NCBI GenBank assembly: GCA_963728145.1 | Contig: CAVSJA010000008.1 | Coordinates: forward strand, 491,247 to 555,246 | Length of the DNA stretch: 64,000 bases | Source: CAVSJA01 sp963728145 | GTDB lineage: Bacteria > Bacteroidota > Bacteroidia > Chitinophagales > Chitinophagaceae | Direction: 5' to 3' | Shown here: in pieces, positions 41,354 through 51,297 of the stretch | Layout of the letters: the number at the start of each line of letters is the position of its first letter | Numbering within the stretch: the first letter of the stretch is position 1 | Made by a program: the position numbers and the translations under genes | Notes under the pieces: generated by a model | Told to the model about the DNA's origin: nothing | Database searches by the model: none | The model's input: the letters and a program-made list of their open reading frames with translations, nothing else

Positions 41354-42346
41354 TCATTTGAGTTCGAGTTGCTGCAGTATGTTTTTAGGAATCAGCGCTA
41401 CCACTTCAGTCATAGTTGCTCCAATCTTTGGAATACGAAATTGTACGGTAGGACCAATGACCTGACTCGCTTCTGCTAAAGACAATTGGTAACTCGACTC
41501 CAACCATTCACGCAGGAACCTGGTTGCGACATTCATTGATTTATCTAGCGAGGATTCGATTCCGAAAAACATTAAATAATCCGCATTTTCTACCATTGGT
41601 GTTTGAAGAGGAAAGCTATTTTTTTTCAATACGCGGACGGTAAAGCGAAAATTCATGGAAGTTTCCAATGCATCTCCATTTAGTTCTCCGTCTCCCTGCG
41701 CCGCATGACCATCACCGAGAAATAGCAGAGCACCAGGATGAAAAACGGGAAGATAGATTGTTGCACCTGTGGTGTTATAAGAGAAGTCCATATTGCCGCC
41801 ATATGGTCCTGAAGCGCCTGTATTAATTCCTTTATTACCGGAAGGAGCAACCCCTACACAGCCAAGAAATGGACGAAGGGGAATAACCAGGTTTTGCAGA
41901 TGCATACCCGTGTCAATTGGTGAACCTGTTTGACTTTCAAGATTGAGTTGCCATCTTACCAATTTTGCAGATCTCCAGGTTTTTTTTGCGATTGATTTCG
42001 GAAGCACTTTTGGAACGAGCGTGTTTAAAGTTGTTGCAAAATCCCGGTTCAGAGATACGTCCAGAAGTTTAACGGCCAATACGTCGCCGGGCTCTGCTCC
42101 TTCAATATAAAACGGGCCCGTTAATGGATTGCCGCGTTCAGTTACTTTGATGCCGTGTTGGTCCAGTCCCCCGGCATCGACACTTGTTGTATACACTGTA
42201 TCACCCTGCTTAATCCTTAACACCGGCGCCAATTGCGAGGTAAATTCCCTTGAATAAGTTTTTGGAATAAACTGGATTGATTGTTGGGAGTACAAACAAC
42301 AGCAGATGTTGCAAAACATAAGTGTTGCAAAAAAATATTTTCTCAT
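41354..42346 (-). CDS. Exported acetamidase/formamidase family protein
   Basis: The 330-aa protein belongs to the FmdA_AmdA family (PF03069), which hydrolyses short amides to ammonia and the acid. Family segments are GNPLTGPFYIEGAEPGDVLA, FLGCVGVAPSGNKGINTGAS, GPYGGNMDFSYNTTGATIYL and LFLGDGHAAQGDGELNGDALE. An N-terminal signal peptide (MRKYFFATLMFCNICCCLYS) shows that it acts outside the cytoplasm. It ends 64 bp from the tRNA-Pro gene. Confidence 0.9.
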   Translation of the reverse strand: MRKYFFATLMFCNICCCLYSQQSIQFIPKTYSREFTSQLAPVLRIKQGDTVYTTSVDAGGLDQHGIKVTERGNPLTGPFYIEGAEPGDVLAVKLLDVSLNRDFATTLNTLVPKVLPKSIAKKTWRSAKLVRWQLNLESQTGSPIDTGMHLQNLVIPLRPFLGCVGVAPSGNKGINTGASGPYGGNMDFSYNTTGATIYLPVFHPGALLFLGDGHAAQGDGELNGDALETSMNFRFTVRVLKKNSFPLQTPMVENADYLMFFGIESSLDKSMNVATRFLREWLESSYQLSLAEASQVIGPTVQFRIPKIGATMTEVVALIPKNILQQLELK

Positions 42347-42437
42347 CCTTAAAGTACGGTCAACTAGTGGAGATTGGTTGGTTCTTTCTTTTTATGAGAC
42401 GAAGTGTACTAAGAATATGCTGACTTCAGCCCAAAAT

Positions 42438-43043
42438 TCAGTGATTTGGCTGAAATGTTCTTTTTACCGTCATACTAAGACTCAGGGGTATGATTAACAA
42501 AAATTGGAAAAGACTAAATTCTGCTAATCTGGGTTGGAAATTTAATTCGCGATTAAGACCTGCATTATAAGAATACATTATAGAGTATGCGAAAAGCAAA
42601 AACAGAAATGTCAATATTATTGTTGCTACGCGAAACTCAATGTCAATTATTTTATTCAAAAACTCCGTCATTATAACTGCTACAAATAGAGAATTTACTA
42701 GTGCATATATAAGTAATGAGTCAGTTGTCAATGCCACCAGAGGTCCCAATATTAAAGTCCCAAATAAATAAGTCGAAATTGTTAGTAGAAGCAAAAATGC
42801 AAATGAGGCGAAAGTCTTGATTTGTTGACCTAAAAAAATTGAAGTTGTAAATAACGTCATTAACCCAATTCCACTCACAAGTCCATTATTTGTGCTAATA
42901 AACTCATCAATCGCTATGCATATCAGGATCCAAAGTACTGTCAGTTCTGAGAATAGACCAATTGTTCTTAAAAACCGGATTTTATCAAATGAAATATCTT
43001 TAATAGGGTTTGACAATGATCTTGATATCACAGCGGCTTTCAT
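42438..43043 (-). CDS. Hypothetical membrane protein
   Basis: The 201-aa protein has about five hydrophobic segments (LTVLWILICIAIDEFI, GIGLMTLFTTSIFLG, FASFAFLLLLTISTYLFGTL, LIYALVNSLFVAVIM, ATIILTFLFLLFAYSIM). No family is recognised. It is monocistronic by spacing. Confidence 0.65.
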   Translation of the reverse strand: MKAAVISRSLSNPIKDISFDKIRFLRTIGLFSELTVLWILICIAIDEFISTNNGLVSGIGLMTLFTTSIFLGQQIKTFASFAFLLLLTISTYLFGTLILGPLVALTTDSLLIYALVNSLFVAVIMTEFLNKIIDIEFRVATIILTFLFLLFAYSIMYSYNAGLNRELNFQPRLAEFSLFQFLLIIPLSLSMTVKRTFQPNH

Positions 43044-43208
43044 TGGATTTGGAATTTTGAGTAAAATAAGAGAGGCGCTTCATTGGTGAAAGCGCGTTTT
43101 TACTAGATTTTATTGCACATATTCCATCGCGGAATTATGACAAAAGTTCAGTTTTCCATGTCATCGCAACTGTCTGGTTCAACTTAACTATTTGGAGCCC
43201 AGTCGTGT

Positions 43209-44009
43209 TTACTTGCCGTGTTCCTCAACCAATAACCTCTTCAGATCAACGATTTTTTGTTCTGCAGGTTCCAAAGTTATCAAACCCTGTCTTGGCCGAT
43301 CCAATTCCAGTACGAGGTAAATCGTTACCGTTGTCATGAAGGCAAATGCAACGGTCATGACCCGGTTTCTGCGTTTTGCTTTATGGCCATAGCCTGAAAG
43401 AAAGGCTGATACTAAAATAAACACCAAAAGCATCAACATTATCAAGGGCGGTACCTTGGCTTTCCTGGAATCATCTCTCTTGTAGACGATGTCGATCATC
43501 GCATTTAGCGCCGGAATCATTTGTGCGGATCGGACAAAATTGTCTCTATCCTGTGCGAGATGCGCCACAAGTTTCCAGATTCTTCCCGAGCACTGCTCCC
43601 CTTCCTCCAACGCTATCTCCATCTTTTTCTCGTCTTTGCCAGCCTTGTAATAGGCTATTCTTGCTTCCAGGTATTTGGCAAATTCCTTCTTGAGGTGTTT
43701 ACTGATACTGTCCGGATACAAATCACTTCTATGTATAGCCGTGCCGATCATATTGGCTTCCTCAATGATAATATCCCTGCGTACTTCAAATTTGTGGGCC
43801 GCCATATTGAAAGTAAAAGCCAGTAATAATGCTAATAGTCCAAGCATTGATCCTTCAACTGTACCAAGACCTTCCCTTTCCAGTTCTGGACTTTTTTTGA
43901 CTTCTCGTTTTCTGTATTCAAATCCCAGCCAGTTCAATAGCATGATTAATAGAAAAATCGTGATGGCGATGATCCATGACGGAACAAAAAAAAGAATCGA
44001 TGTATTCAT
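43209..44009 (-). CDS. Bestrophin-like (DUF4239) membrane protein
   Basis: The 266-aa protein has the DUF4239 layout: two N-terminal spans (FFVPSWIIAITIFLLIMLLN; GSMLGLLALLLAFTFNMAAH), a helical domain with EEANMIGTAIHRSDLYP, and two C-terminal spans (LIMLMLLVFILVSAFLSGYG; NRVMTVAFAFMTTVTIYLVL) ending ELDRPRQGLITL. The family may form anion channels, unproven here. Confidence 0.85.
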   Translation of the reverse strand: MNTSILFFVPSWIIAITIFLLIMLLNWLGFEYRKREVKKSPELEREGLGTVEGSMLGLLALLLAFTFNMAAHKFEVRRDIIIEEANMIGTAIHRSDLYPDSISKHLKKEFAKYLEARIAYYKAGKDEKKMEIALEEGEQCSGRIWKLVAHLAQDRDNFVRSAQMIPALNAMIDIVYKRDDSRKAKVPPLIMLMLLVFILVSAFLSGYGHKAKRRNRVMTVAFAFMTTVTIYLVLELDRPRQGLITLEPAEQKIVDLKRLLVEEHGK

Positions 44010-44237
44010 GTGAGAAGGTTTTATTCCTGGGTTAAAAGTATAAAGTAGATGTAGGGAGTTAAGCAGACTGGAGAAGGCAAATCTTCAATACATCTTTTTT
44101 ATCGGGAAGGGAATCAAGCTTGCATTGGTAGGTACAAAGGGAGCCCAAAGATCGGGAATAAATCTGCATCACAAAATTGAACATAAGAAAGTGATCGGCA
44201 TGGGATAAAGAAACCGGCAGAGAATATTTAACCAGGC

Positions 44238-44981
44238 TTACTTAAGCCCTAATTTTTCAAGTATTGATTCCTTCCTGGATTTGGAGACAACCAATTGTTC
44301 ACCAGATTTCAATTTGACGTATCCGCCATCAGTTCTCATAAAATGAGTTACATAATCAAGATTGACAATCGTGGAATGATGAATGCGCTGAAAAATATCC
44401 GATGGTAAGAGTTCTTCAATATCTCCAAGTGTTTTTGAAATAAGAATGCTCTTCTTTCCATCAATAAAAACCTTGGTATAAGCGCCCTCGGCCTGGCAAT
44501 AAACTATCTGATTTGCCTCTAAAAATTCATAGCCATCCTTGTTGGGTAATGCGATCTTTTGATTGCGCGAAGGTAATTTCAGGTTGCCTAAAAGATTTGT
44601 AATGTTTAAGGAGTTTTGCCGCTCTTGGTTTTGGGCAGCCCTTTTTACCGCCTCCTGAAGGTCTTTCGAATGGATTGGTTTTAATAAATAGTCCACAGCA
44701 CTTGTGCGAAAGGCTTTTGCAGCAAATTGATCATATGCCGTTGTAAAAATGATGCTGAAGTCTATGTGGTCCAGTACATCGAGCATTTCAAAGCCATTCA
44801 TCCAGGGCATTTCGATGTCAAGGAATATAAGATCGGGTTTGCCCTTTTTAATTGCGAGGATGCCTTCTTTGGCCGAATTGCAAACCGCGATGACTTCCAC
44901 ATTTGGACAATGGGTAACAAGGTCTTTTCTAAGGCTCTCGGCGGCTTGAATTTCGTCATCAATTATTATTGATCTTAACAT
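44238..44981 (-). CDS. LytTR family response regulator
   Basis: The 247-aa protein has a receiver domain with IIDDE, phosphoacceptor Asp55 in LIFLDIEMPW and Lys in YLLKPIH, and a C-terminal LytTR DNA-binding domain (FQRIHHSTIVNLDYVTHFMR). It lies 2 bp after the sensor kinase gene 44984-46114 and is its cognate regulator. It resembles the pair at 3721-7489 but is paired with a kinase without propeller. Confidence 0.93.
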   Translation of the reverse strand: MLRSIIIDDEIQAAESLRKDLVTHCPNVEVIAVCNSAKEGILAIKKGKPDLIFLDIEMPWMNGFEMLDVLDHIDFSIIFTTAYDQFAAKAFRTSAVDYLLKPIHSKDLQEAVKRAAQNQERQNSLNITNLLGNLKLPSRNQKIALPNKDGYEFLEANQIVYCQAEGAYTKVFIDGKKSILISKTLGDIEELLPSDIFQRIHHSTIVNLDYVTHFMRTDGGYVKLKSGEQLVVSKSRKESILEKLGLK

Positions 44982-44983
44982 TG

Positions 44984-46114
44984 CTAAATCAGGTTGAAAA
45001 ATACTGTTACTTTTGTTCCAATGGCCTTTTCATTTTCGTATTTGTCAAAAGTCTCGATTGTAGCATTTGATTCATTCAATACTTTTTCCAGTTGTAACCG
45101 CTTTATTGAAAGGTCAACACCTTTCGATTCGTAAATTTCCGGCGTAGGTGACTTGTTTGCAATGGATTGTTCTCTTCCTATTCCATTATCCTCAATTTCG
45201 AAGATTACGCAACTAGTGTTTCCGCAAATTTTCAGTTTAATAATCCCTTCTCCTTTTGGCACAATTCCATGCCAAATTGCATTTTCAATGAAAGGTTGAA
45301 TTATCAATGCGGGCACCATTACTGATTTAAGGTCTATCGCGGGATCGATTTCAAAATTGTAGGAAAGTTTGCTGCTCAATCTCATTGCTTCTAATTCTAG
45401 ATACAACCGGCAATTCTCAATTTCATCAAATAGGCTGATCCTCCGTTTGTCTGCATTGTAGAATAAAGTACGGATAAGTTTGGAAAAAGTAGTCAAATAG
45501 TCTATCGCCATTTGTTGATGACTTGACTGTATTAAAGCCTTAATTGAATTCAGACAATTAAATATGAAATGCGGATTCATGCGGGCACGGAGAGCTTTTG
45601 CTTCCAATTCTAGAAGTTCTTTTTCTTTTTGAATTCTTTGCCATTCCTCATTTCTTGCTTTTTGAACATAATGATACATGAAATAGATTAAGTTCCAGAT
45701 TAGTAGTGCACCTAATACAAAAAAACTTTGGGAAACTAAAATAGCCGCCCCTCCTCCTGCATAAAAAGAATGTTCAGAAGCGTCTATATTGAATAGTATT
45801 TTGAACAGAAGTATAAAAATAATTGGAACTAAAAAGAAAAAAGCAAATACAAAGAACATAGTGAAGATTACGGTTAGTATAAATAGTGAAGATGCTTGAG
45901 CTGCAAACGGCCTACTTAGAATTTTTGTTCTTTTAATTGTTCTTTTCATGAGGTGGGAAATAATTAGACCCGCAATTGCAAAATTTAAAAATTCGATAAG
46001 CGGTTCCCAATGCATATTGAAACCTTCCGGAACAAACGATAAGAAGACTAATGGGAGGCCAAGTGTAAACCATCCAATAATTTGACACTTCCAGTATAAA
46101 GGTATTTTTCTCAA
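44984..46114 (-). CDS. Sensor histidine kinase (His_kinase, LytS-like)
   Basis: The 376-aa protein has about four N-terminal membrane spans (residues 10-150), a short coiled linker, then the PF06580 kinase module: His182 in RMNPHFIFNCLNS, N-box NAIWHG and G-box EDNGIGRE. There is no extracytoplasmic sensor domain, so the signal is likely sensed in or at the membrane. Its regulator gene follows after 2 bp. Confidence 0.92.
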   Translation of the reverse strand: MRKIPLYWKCQIIGWFTLGLPLVFLSFVPEGFNMHWEPLIEFLNFAIAGLIISHLMKRTIKRTKILSRPFAAQASSLFILTVIFTMFFVFAFFFLVPIIFILLFKILFNIDASEHSFYAGGGAAILVSQSFFVLGALLIWNLIYFMYHYVQKARNEEWQRIQKEKELLELEAKALRARMNPHFIFNCLNSIKALIQSSHQQMAIDYLTTFSKLIRTLFYNADKRRISLFDEIENCRLYLELEAMRLSSKLSYNFEIDPAIDLKSVMVPALIIQPFIENAIWHGIVPKGEGIIKLKICGNTSCVIFEIEDNGIGREQSIANKSPTPEIYESKGVDLSIKRLQLEKVLNESNATIETFDKYENEKAIGTKVTVFFNLI

Positions 46115-46382
46115 AAAACATAGTTTAAATAAGAACCTCCGCTATACAAGGTGGCGTTTTGGTCATTGTGACGATGTTAAGGTACGAGACTTAACAATTC
46201 TGTGATCGGAGATTGCTCGATTGCCAATTTCATTTGGCAAATACCTGTTTTCATTTGGTAACTGGAGTTTTTTGAAACTACTAACTCAAATACCCGATCC
46301 ATCAATTCGCCAAGCTGTTTAGAATTGTGACTTTTTATCTTGCCCAAGTAAATCAAACACCATTAACCTTTAACCTATCAAC

Positions 46383-46922
46383 ATGAAAAAGTATTTATTA
46401 ATTCTTGCCTTGACAGGTGTGTTTTTAGCAAACGCATATAGCAGTGATTTTCCACCAGCTGTACCCAAACCGAACAATGAATTACAAAATGTAGATTCTC
46501 TTGTAAATCCTATTTCAAAAAAAGCGTTCGGCGGAAAAACTTTCAACAAGATCAAATCCAAAGCGATTAGAAATTTTAAGAAGGAAGTGAAATTCGCCAA
46601 CAATGAAAGGTGGGTCGAATCTACTGGCGGCTTTGTGGTGACATATGAGGACAAAAACGGAATTCGATGCAGGGTTGATTATGATAAGAATGCAAGTGGG
46701 ATAGCCAGCACCCGTTATTATGGAGAGAGTGAGCTACCTAAGGAAATCAGAAGGCAGGTGAAGTTAGAATATCTTGACTTTATTATTAATTCAGTTCAGG
46801 AAATCACTTTTGCGGATCGCAAAGTCTACTTCATTCAAATTCATGATGACAACAAATGGGTTCATCTTCGGATATGCGATGGAGAAATGGATGTATATAA
46901 GGAATTCACAAAGTCAAAGTGA
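46383..46922 (+). CDS. PepSY-like domain secreted protein
   Basis: The 179-aa protein has a signal peptide (MKKYLLILALTGVFLANAYS) and two copies of a PepSY-like (PF11396-type) fold: KFANNERWVESTGGFVVTYE ... VDYDKNASGIASTRYYGESE LPKEIRRQVK, then DFIINSVQEITFADRKVYFIQIHDD. Such proteins are small periplasmic binding or inhibitor proteins; the target is unknown. It is divergent from the kinase gene at 44984-46114 and could be under its control (inference). Confidence 0.7.
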   Translation: MKKYLLILALTGVFLANAYSSDFPPAVPKPNNELQNVDSLVNPISKKAFGGKTFNKIKSKAIRNFKKEVKFANNERWVESTGGFVVTYEDKNGIRCRVDYDKNASGIASTRYYGESELPKEIRRQVKLEYLDFIINSVQEITFADRKVYFIQIHDDNKWVHLRICDGEMDVYKEFTKSK

Positions 46923-46964
46923 AATCCAGCTTCCCTCCTGCTTAATCCCAATCCTCACAATCAC

Positions 46965-46990
46965 AACAGGTATGTACATACCTGTTTTTT
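46965..46990 (+). terminator. Rho-independent terminator
   Basis: Perfect 22-bp palindrome AACAGGTATG...CATACCTGTT plus T-run; it sits between convergent genes. Confidence 0.85.
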
Positions 46991-46996
46991 GAATTT

Positions 46997-47389
46997 CTAC
47001 TTTTTAATCTTGTTTTTCCTGGGCTTCGACGCTTCCTGAAGATTAACCTTAAGCCTGAATGCGGTCATTCTACTAATTAAGTCAAGGGGTAGAGGTTTAT
47101 CTAGCGGGAATTGGACCGTCCCCTTTCCGCCTTTGTACTCAGCTAATTCTTTCTTAAACTCGGGATTATCTCTCGGCGCTGGATATACGGAAACATGGTT
47201 TTTATAACCAGCAAAATAGATTACATAGCGCCCATTGATCTTGAAGGTTGGAATGCCGTAACTGATCGTTTCCTCTGCTTTTGGCATAACCTTCCGAATT
47301 GTTGCACGAATCTTGTTCAATGATTTTTGCGTGGCTTCGGGAAAGCCTGCAATATACTCGTCGATAGTTGCGGCTATAACTGGTTTCAT
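46997..47389 (-). CDS. DUF1801 (YdhG-like) protein
   Basis: Met at 47389 (MKPVIAATIDEYIAGFPEAT) is preferred to the extension at 47425; 130 aa. It matches the DUF1801/YdhG family: IRATIRKVMPKAEETISYGI, PTFKINGRYVIYFAGYKNH, VSVYPAP. Members resemble frataxin-like iron-binding proteins; it follows the suf operon, which would fit an iron-sulfur role (inference). A Lys-rich tail ends it. Confidence 0.85.
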   Translation of the reverse strand: MKPVIAATIDEYIAGFPEATQKSLNKIRATIRKVMPKAEETISYGIPTFKINGRYVIYFAGYKNHVSVYPAPRDNPEFKKELAEYKGGKGTVQFPLDKPLPLDLISRMTAFRLKVNLQEASKPRKNKIKK

Positions 47390-47438
47390 GCTTATAAAAC
47401 TAGTAAATAAGGAAAACCAGCTCAAATAATGCCTAAAC

Positions 47439-47936
47439 TTATTGTGGAGTCACCTCGGGTCTCGACTTGAGCACAATATTGTGTTGCTCCAATAGAAGGT
47501 TTAAGGCCGAAGTAGACTTTTGCTCGGTGTTCACAAGATCCGCAAGTGTAACCTTTTCCAACAATTGATCAATTGTCAATTGGATCATTGTCCACAAGGA
47601 TCGTGCTGAGCAATCAACTGAATTTGTACAGAGTTTTAGTACGCCGGAATGTGCGTTGCAGAATTTGTTATCGAATAATTCGCCACCCAATGAGGTCAGT
47701 ACACTTTTTATATTGATCTCTTTTGGTTCCCGCGCAAGCACATAACCACCCTTTAATCCGGGTGTGCTGTTGATATATCCTTCCATTCGCAAAACGCGGG
47801 TAAGTTTCGCAATGTAATGACTGCTCAGGCCCTCTGCCTCACTGAGCTGCGGAATGCTCATTCCGGTCTTATCCTTGCATCCCGCAATGCGGATGAGGAT
47901 CCTTAAACCATATTCTTCCTGTGCGGTAATTTTCAT
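47439..47936 (-). CDS. Rrf2 family transcriptional regulator (suf operon)
   Basis: Met at 47936 (MKITAQEEYGLRILIRIAG) gives 165 aa. A winged helix (about 1-70; SIPQLSEAEGLSSHYIAKLT) is followed by a Cys cluster, FCNAHSGVLKLCTNSVDCSA, with three Cys that can hold an Fe-S cluster as in IscR, although the spacing (9 and 5) differs from IscR. It is the last gene of the suf run and probably regulates it, perhaps at the palindrome 53602-53623. Confidence 0.88.
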   Translation of the reverse strand: MKITAQEEYGLRILIRIAGCKDKTGMSIPQLSEAEGLSSHYIAKLTRVLRMEGYINSTPGLKGGYVLAREPKEINIKSVLTSLGGELFDNKFCNAHSGVLKLCTNSVDCSARSLWTMIQLTIDQLLEKVTLADLVNTEQKSTSALNLLLEQHNIVLKSRPEVTPQ

Positions 47937-47976
47937 TGAAGATAATTTTAAATCAGAACCATTTTTCAAAAGCCAA

Positions 47977-48288
47977 TTACATAAAACCTAACTCCAGTTG
48001 AGCTGCTTCGGACATCATGCTTTTATTCCAGGGTGGATTCCAGGTAACGGATACGTATACATCATTCACTCCCTCTATCTGTCTTACCTTCTGGTCCACT
48101 TCAATAGGCAGGGATTGAGCTGCCGGGCAACCGGGTGCCGTTAGGGTCATCAGGATCTGAACATTCTTAATCGGTAGCACTTCGATCTCATAGATCAATC
48201 CCAACTCATAAATGCTCACCGGTAATTCCGGGTCATAAATGGTCTTCAAACACTCAATTACCTTTTCTTTCAACTCCTCTGTGCTCAT
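47977..48288 (-). CDS. DUF59/MIP18-type Fe-S assembly factor (SufT-like)
   Basis: The 103-aa protein is a DUF59 domain: KTIYDPELPVSIYELGLIYE, LTAPGCPAAQSLP with the conserved Cys, and VYVSVTWNPPW. These factors help mature iron-sulfur proteins. The start overlaps the end of sufE by 35 bp, indicating coupled translation. Confidence 0.9.
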   Translation of the reverse strand: MSTEELKEKVIECLKTIYDPELPVSIYELGLIYEIEVLPIKNVQILMTLTAPGCPAAQSLPIEVDQKVRQIEGVNDVYVSVTWNPPWNKSMMSEAAQLELGFM

Positions 48289-48737
48289 GGCTTGTTCCGT
48301 TATTTGAATTTTTTATCTTAAGCGCCAGTGCATAATTCTTCATCTGCTTTACCATTGCCAGCAATCCATTTGATCGGGTTTGAGCCAGGTGCGTGGTCAT
48401 ACCGATTTGTTGGATGAAATTCAGCGGCGCTTCAATTATTTCATCGGGCTTCCGGCCGGATAGAACTCTTATCAATAAACTGATCAATCCTTTTACGATC
48501 ACCGCATCACTCTCTGCATTGAAATAAATCTTTCCATCTTTGTAATCTGCAATCAACCATACGGTAGATTGACAACCCCTCACTTTGTTTTCATCGATCT
48601 TATACTTGATCTGGCAAATCAGGTAATTTTTTGCCGAGATCGATGATGTATTCATATTTATCGTCCCATGAATCGAAAAGACCGAATTCCTCCACGATCT
48701 CATTCTCCACTTCCTGTATCGTTTTCTTTTCGCTCAT
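48254..48737 (-). CDS. sufE: SufE cysteine desulfurase activator, frameshifted
   Basis: SufE accepts sulfane sulfur from SufS on its active Cys. From ATG 48737 the frame reads MSEKKTIQEVENEIVEEFGL, WDDKYEYIIDLGKKLPDLPD and then meets TAA. Removing one base near 48606 (T on the plus strand) restores DQYKIDENKVRGCQSTVWL with the catalytic Cys, and the frame then runs to 48254. The gene thus has a +1 frameshift at about 48605-48608. Both halves match the family, so this is either a sequence error or recent inactivation. Confidence 0.9.
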
Positions 48738-49985
48738 TATTTGCTTAATACTTTGATCGCTCTTTCCAATCCAATCACCAATTCATCAATTTCCTCAATG
48801 GTATTGTAAGCGGCAAAGGATGCACGAACTGTTCCCGGAATACAAAACTGGTCCATCAATGGCTGCGCACAATGGTGGCCCGTACGTACCGCAATACCGC
48901 GATTGTCTAAAAGAATACCGATGTCCTGTGGATGAATTTTCTCAACTACAAATGAGACCAGGCTTGTTTTCTCCTTTGCTCTACCAATGATCTTTAATCC
49001 TTTTATCTCTTCCAGTTTTTCGGTTGCATAAGCCAGTAACTCATTTTCATGGTCCCTGATCTTTTCCTTGCTGGTTTCATTTACAAAATCAAGTGCAGCT
49101 TTGAATGCAATCGTATCTGCTATATTCGGCGTACCCGCTTCATATTTATAAGGCAGGTCATTATACGTCGTCTTTTCGAATGTCACTTCCTTGATCATTT
49201 CTCCCCCACCCTGGAATACAGGCATCGTATCCAGCAAATGCTTCTTGCCATACAATACTCCAACTCCGGTCGGGCCGTATAGCTTGTGAGAAGAGAAGGA
49301 AAAGAAATCACAATCCAGCTCCTGCACATCGATATCGAGATGAACACTCGATTGCGCGCCATCTACTACTACCAACGCACCAACCTGGTGAGCTTTTTCA
49401 ATTATGTACTTAACAGGATTGACCGTACCCAGCGCATTTGATACATGAACAATGGAAACAATCTTTGTCTTCCTTGTCAATAATTTTTCAAACTCTTCCA
49501 GAACCAGTTCACCATTTTCATTTACAGGAATTACTTTTCAAACTTGCACCTTTCTCTTCACAAAGCACCTGCCAGGGAACAATATTGGAATGATGCTCCA
49601 TTCCGGAAATTATCACTTCATCTCCGGCCTTCAGATTCTGCCTTCCCCAGGTTTGTGCAACCAGGTTAATCCCTTCGGTGGTTCCCCTTGTGAACATGAT
49701 CTCCTCTCTTGAGCTTGCGTTTATGAATTGTTGAACCGCATCACGTGTTTGTTCATACGCAGCCGTGGCTTCTTCAGCGAGTGTATGAATTCCGCGGTGA
49801 ATATTTGCGTTGTAATGAGTATAGTAATTCACCAGCGCATCAATTACACGCTGCGGCTTTTGTGAAGTAGCCGCATTATCGAAGTAGATCAATGGCCTTC
49901 CCTTCACCACCCTGCTAAGGATGGGGAACTGTTGCCTGATCGCTTGTACATCTAATTTAGCTGGTATGGTTATGGTATCTCTCAT
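48737..49985 (-). CDS. sufS: SufS cysteine desulfurase, frameshifted
   Basis: SufS takes sulfur from cysteine for Fe-S assembly. From ATG 49985 the frame covers FDNAATSQKPQRVI, the EHHSN motif and LCEEKGASLK, then breaks at a run of four A (49535-49538 on the plus strand as TTTT). With one A fewer it continues VIPVNENGELVLEEFEKLLT and joins TRKTKIVSIVHVSNALGTVN. The second half has PLP-Lys in SSHKLYGPTG and catalytic Cys in RTGHHCAQPL. The stop overlaps the sufE start (TAATG). Single-base homopolymer indel, likely a sequencing error. Confidence 0.92.
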
Positions 49986-51280
49986 ATCTTGTCAAATTCG
50001 AGACGCTCTGAGATCAGCTGATCAACATAAGCGCGTATGGGTTGACATTTTATTTTTTCTAACACATCACTGGTAAAGCCATGCAATAACATGGACTTTG
50101 CAATTTTTTCGGGAATACCTCTCGACTGCAGGTAGAATAATCCTTCTTCATCCAATCTTCCTACGGTACAGCCGTGAGAACATTTAACGTCATCTGCAAA
50201 AATTTCCAACTGGGGCTTTGTATTCACGCTGGCGTTTTCAGAAAGAAGAATATTCTTGTTCGATTGATAAGCATTTGTTTTTTGTGCCGCCTGACGCACA
50301 AATATCTTTCCATTGAAAACACCTGTGCTATTATCGTCAAGCATTCCCTTGTACAATTCATTGCTGAAGCAATCGGGCCGCACATTGTCTACGATGGTAT
50401 GATTATCAATATGACTATTGCCTTTTTGATAATAGAGCCCGTACAAATGCGCTTCACTATGATCTGCTTCAAGAATTACATTGGTATTATTTCTAACGAT
50501 TCCGCCATTTAATGAAATGGTCACCGCATGCGTGTAACTTTTCCCAACCTGGCGAATATGCGTGGTGCTGACCTGGCTTGCATTGGCAGCATCATTCTGA
50601 ATTTTATAGAATTCAACATTTGATCCTGCTTCTGCAACAATCTCCATCACCTGGTTGGTGAAACTTTCCAATGGTCCAATTGTAGAGAATATTTCAACGA
50701 TCTGGACCTGTGCGTGATCGCCCACGTGGATCAGGCTGCGTGGTTGAGCAAATACCTGTTCTTCCCTTGCATCGGCAATATTATAAATGTAGATTGGATG
50801 TTCAGCGATCCTTCTATCCTTGACATGAATAAAAGCTCCTGCTTCAACAAAAGCTGTATTCAACGCATTGATTCCATCTTTCAAATAATTGCCGCTATGT
50901 CCAAAATGCCTGTTAACAATCGTAGCATACTCATTCTTTGCTGCTTCTTCTAGCGCCAGGATAACAAGGGAAGAAGACCTTACAATTGAATGTGCAGGTG
51001 AATAACGGCCATTGATAAATACCAATTCATTTGCCTGCTCATGACCAGGCAGGTGAAAGAAATTCAATTCCTGATCAGATTCATCCAATTGAAATTTGAA
51101 TTCTTTGTTGAATAAACCTCCGATACGGGTGTATTTCCATTCCTCGTTGCGCGAAGTTGGTACTCCGAGTTTATTAAAACTGCGGAAAGCTTCCTGCCTT
51201 ATCGTATTCAGCCGGCCATCGACCTTGCCTGTCTGCAATCGCTCGAATCGCTCTGTTAGATATTTTATATCGCTAATCAT
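49982..51280 (-). CDS. sufD: Fe-S cluster assembly protein SufD
   Basis: The 432-aa SufD is a scaffold subunit of the SufBC2D complex. It shows the SufBD beta-helix core (EAGSNVEFYKIQNDAANASQ; ADHSEAHLYGLYYQKGNSHI; LYKGMLDDNSTGVFNGKIFV) and C-terminal ADDVKCSHGCTVGRLDEEGL. Overlaps sufS by 4 bp (ATGA). Confidence 0.96.
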   Translation of the reverse strand: MISDIKYLTERFERLQTGKVDGRLNTIRQEAFRSFNKLGVPTSRNEEWKYTRIGGLFNKEFKFQLDESDQELNFFHLPGHEQANELVFINGRYSPAHSIVRSSSLVILALEEAAKNEYATIVNRHFGHSGNYLKDGINALNTAFVEAGAFIHVKDRRIAEHPIYIYNIADAREEQVFAQPRSLIHVGDHAQVQIVEIFSTIGPLESFTNQVMEIVAEAGSNVEFYKIQNDAANASQVSTTHIRQVGKSYTHAVTISLNGGIVRNNTNVILEADHSEAHLYGLYYQKGNSHIDNHTIVDNVRPDCFSNELYKGMLDDNSTGVFNGKIFVRQAAQKTNAYQSNKNILLSENASVNTKPQLEIFADDVKCSHGCTVGRLDEEGLFYLQSRGIPEKIAKSMLLHGFTSDVLEKIKCQPIRAYVDQLISERLEFDKI

Positions 51281-51297
51281 TTCTTTTCTCAGATTTG

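Noticed and set aside
40970..41361. Short frames such as MTGFEPATPSSRTTC in the tRNA array
   Set aside because: They are translations of tRNA or tRNA-like sequence, a common false ORF.
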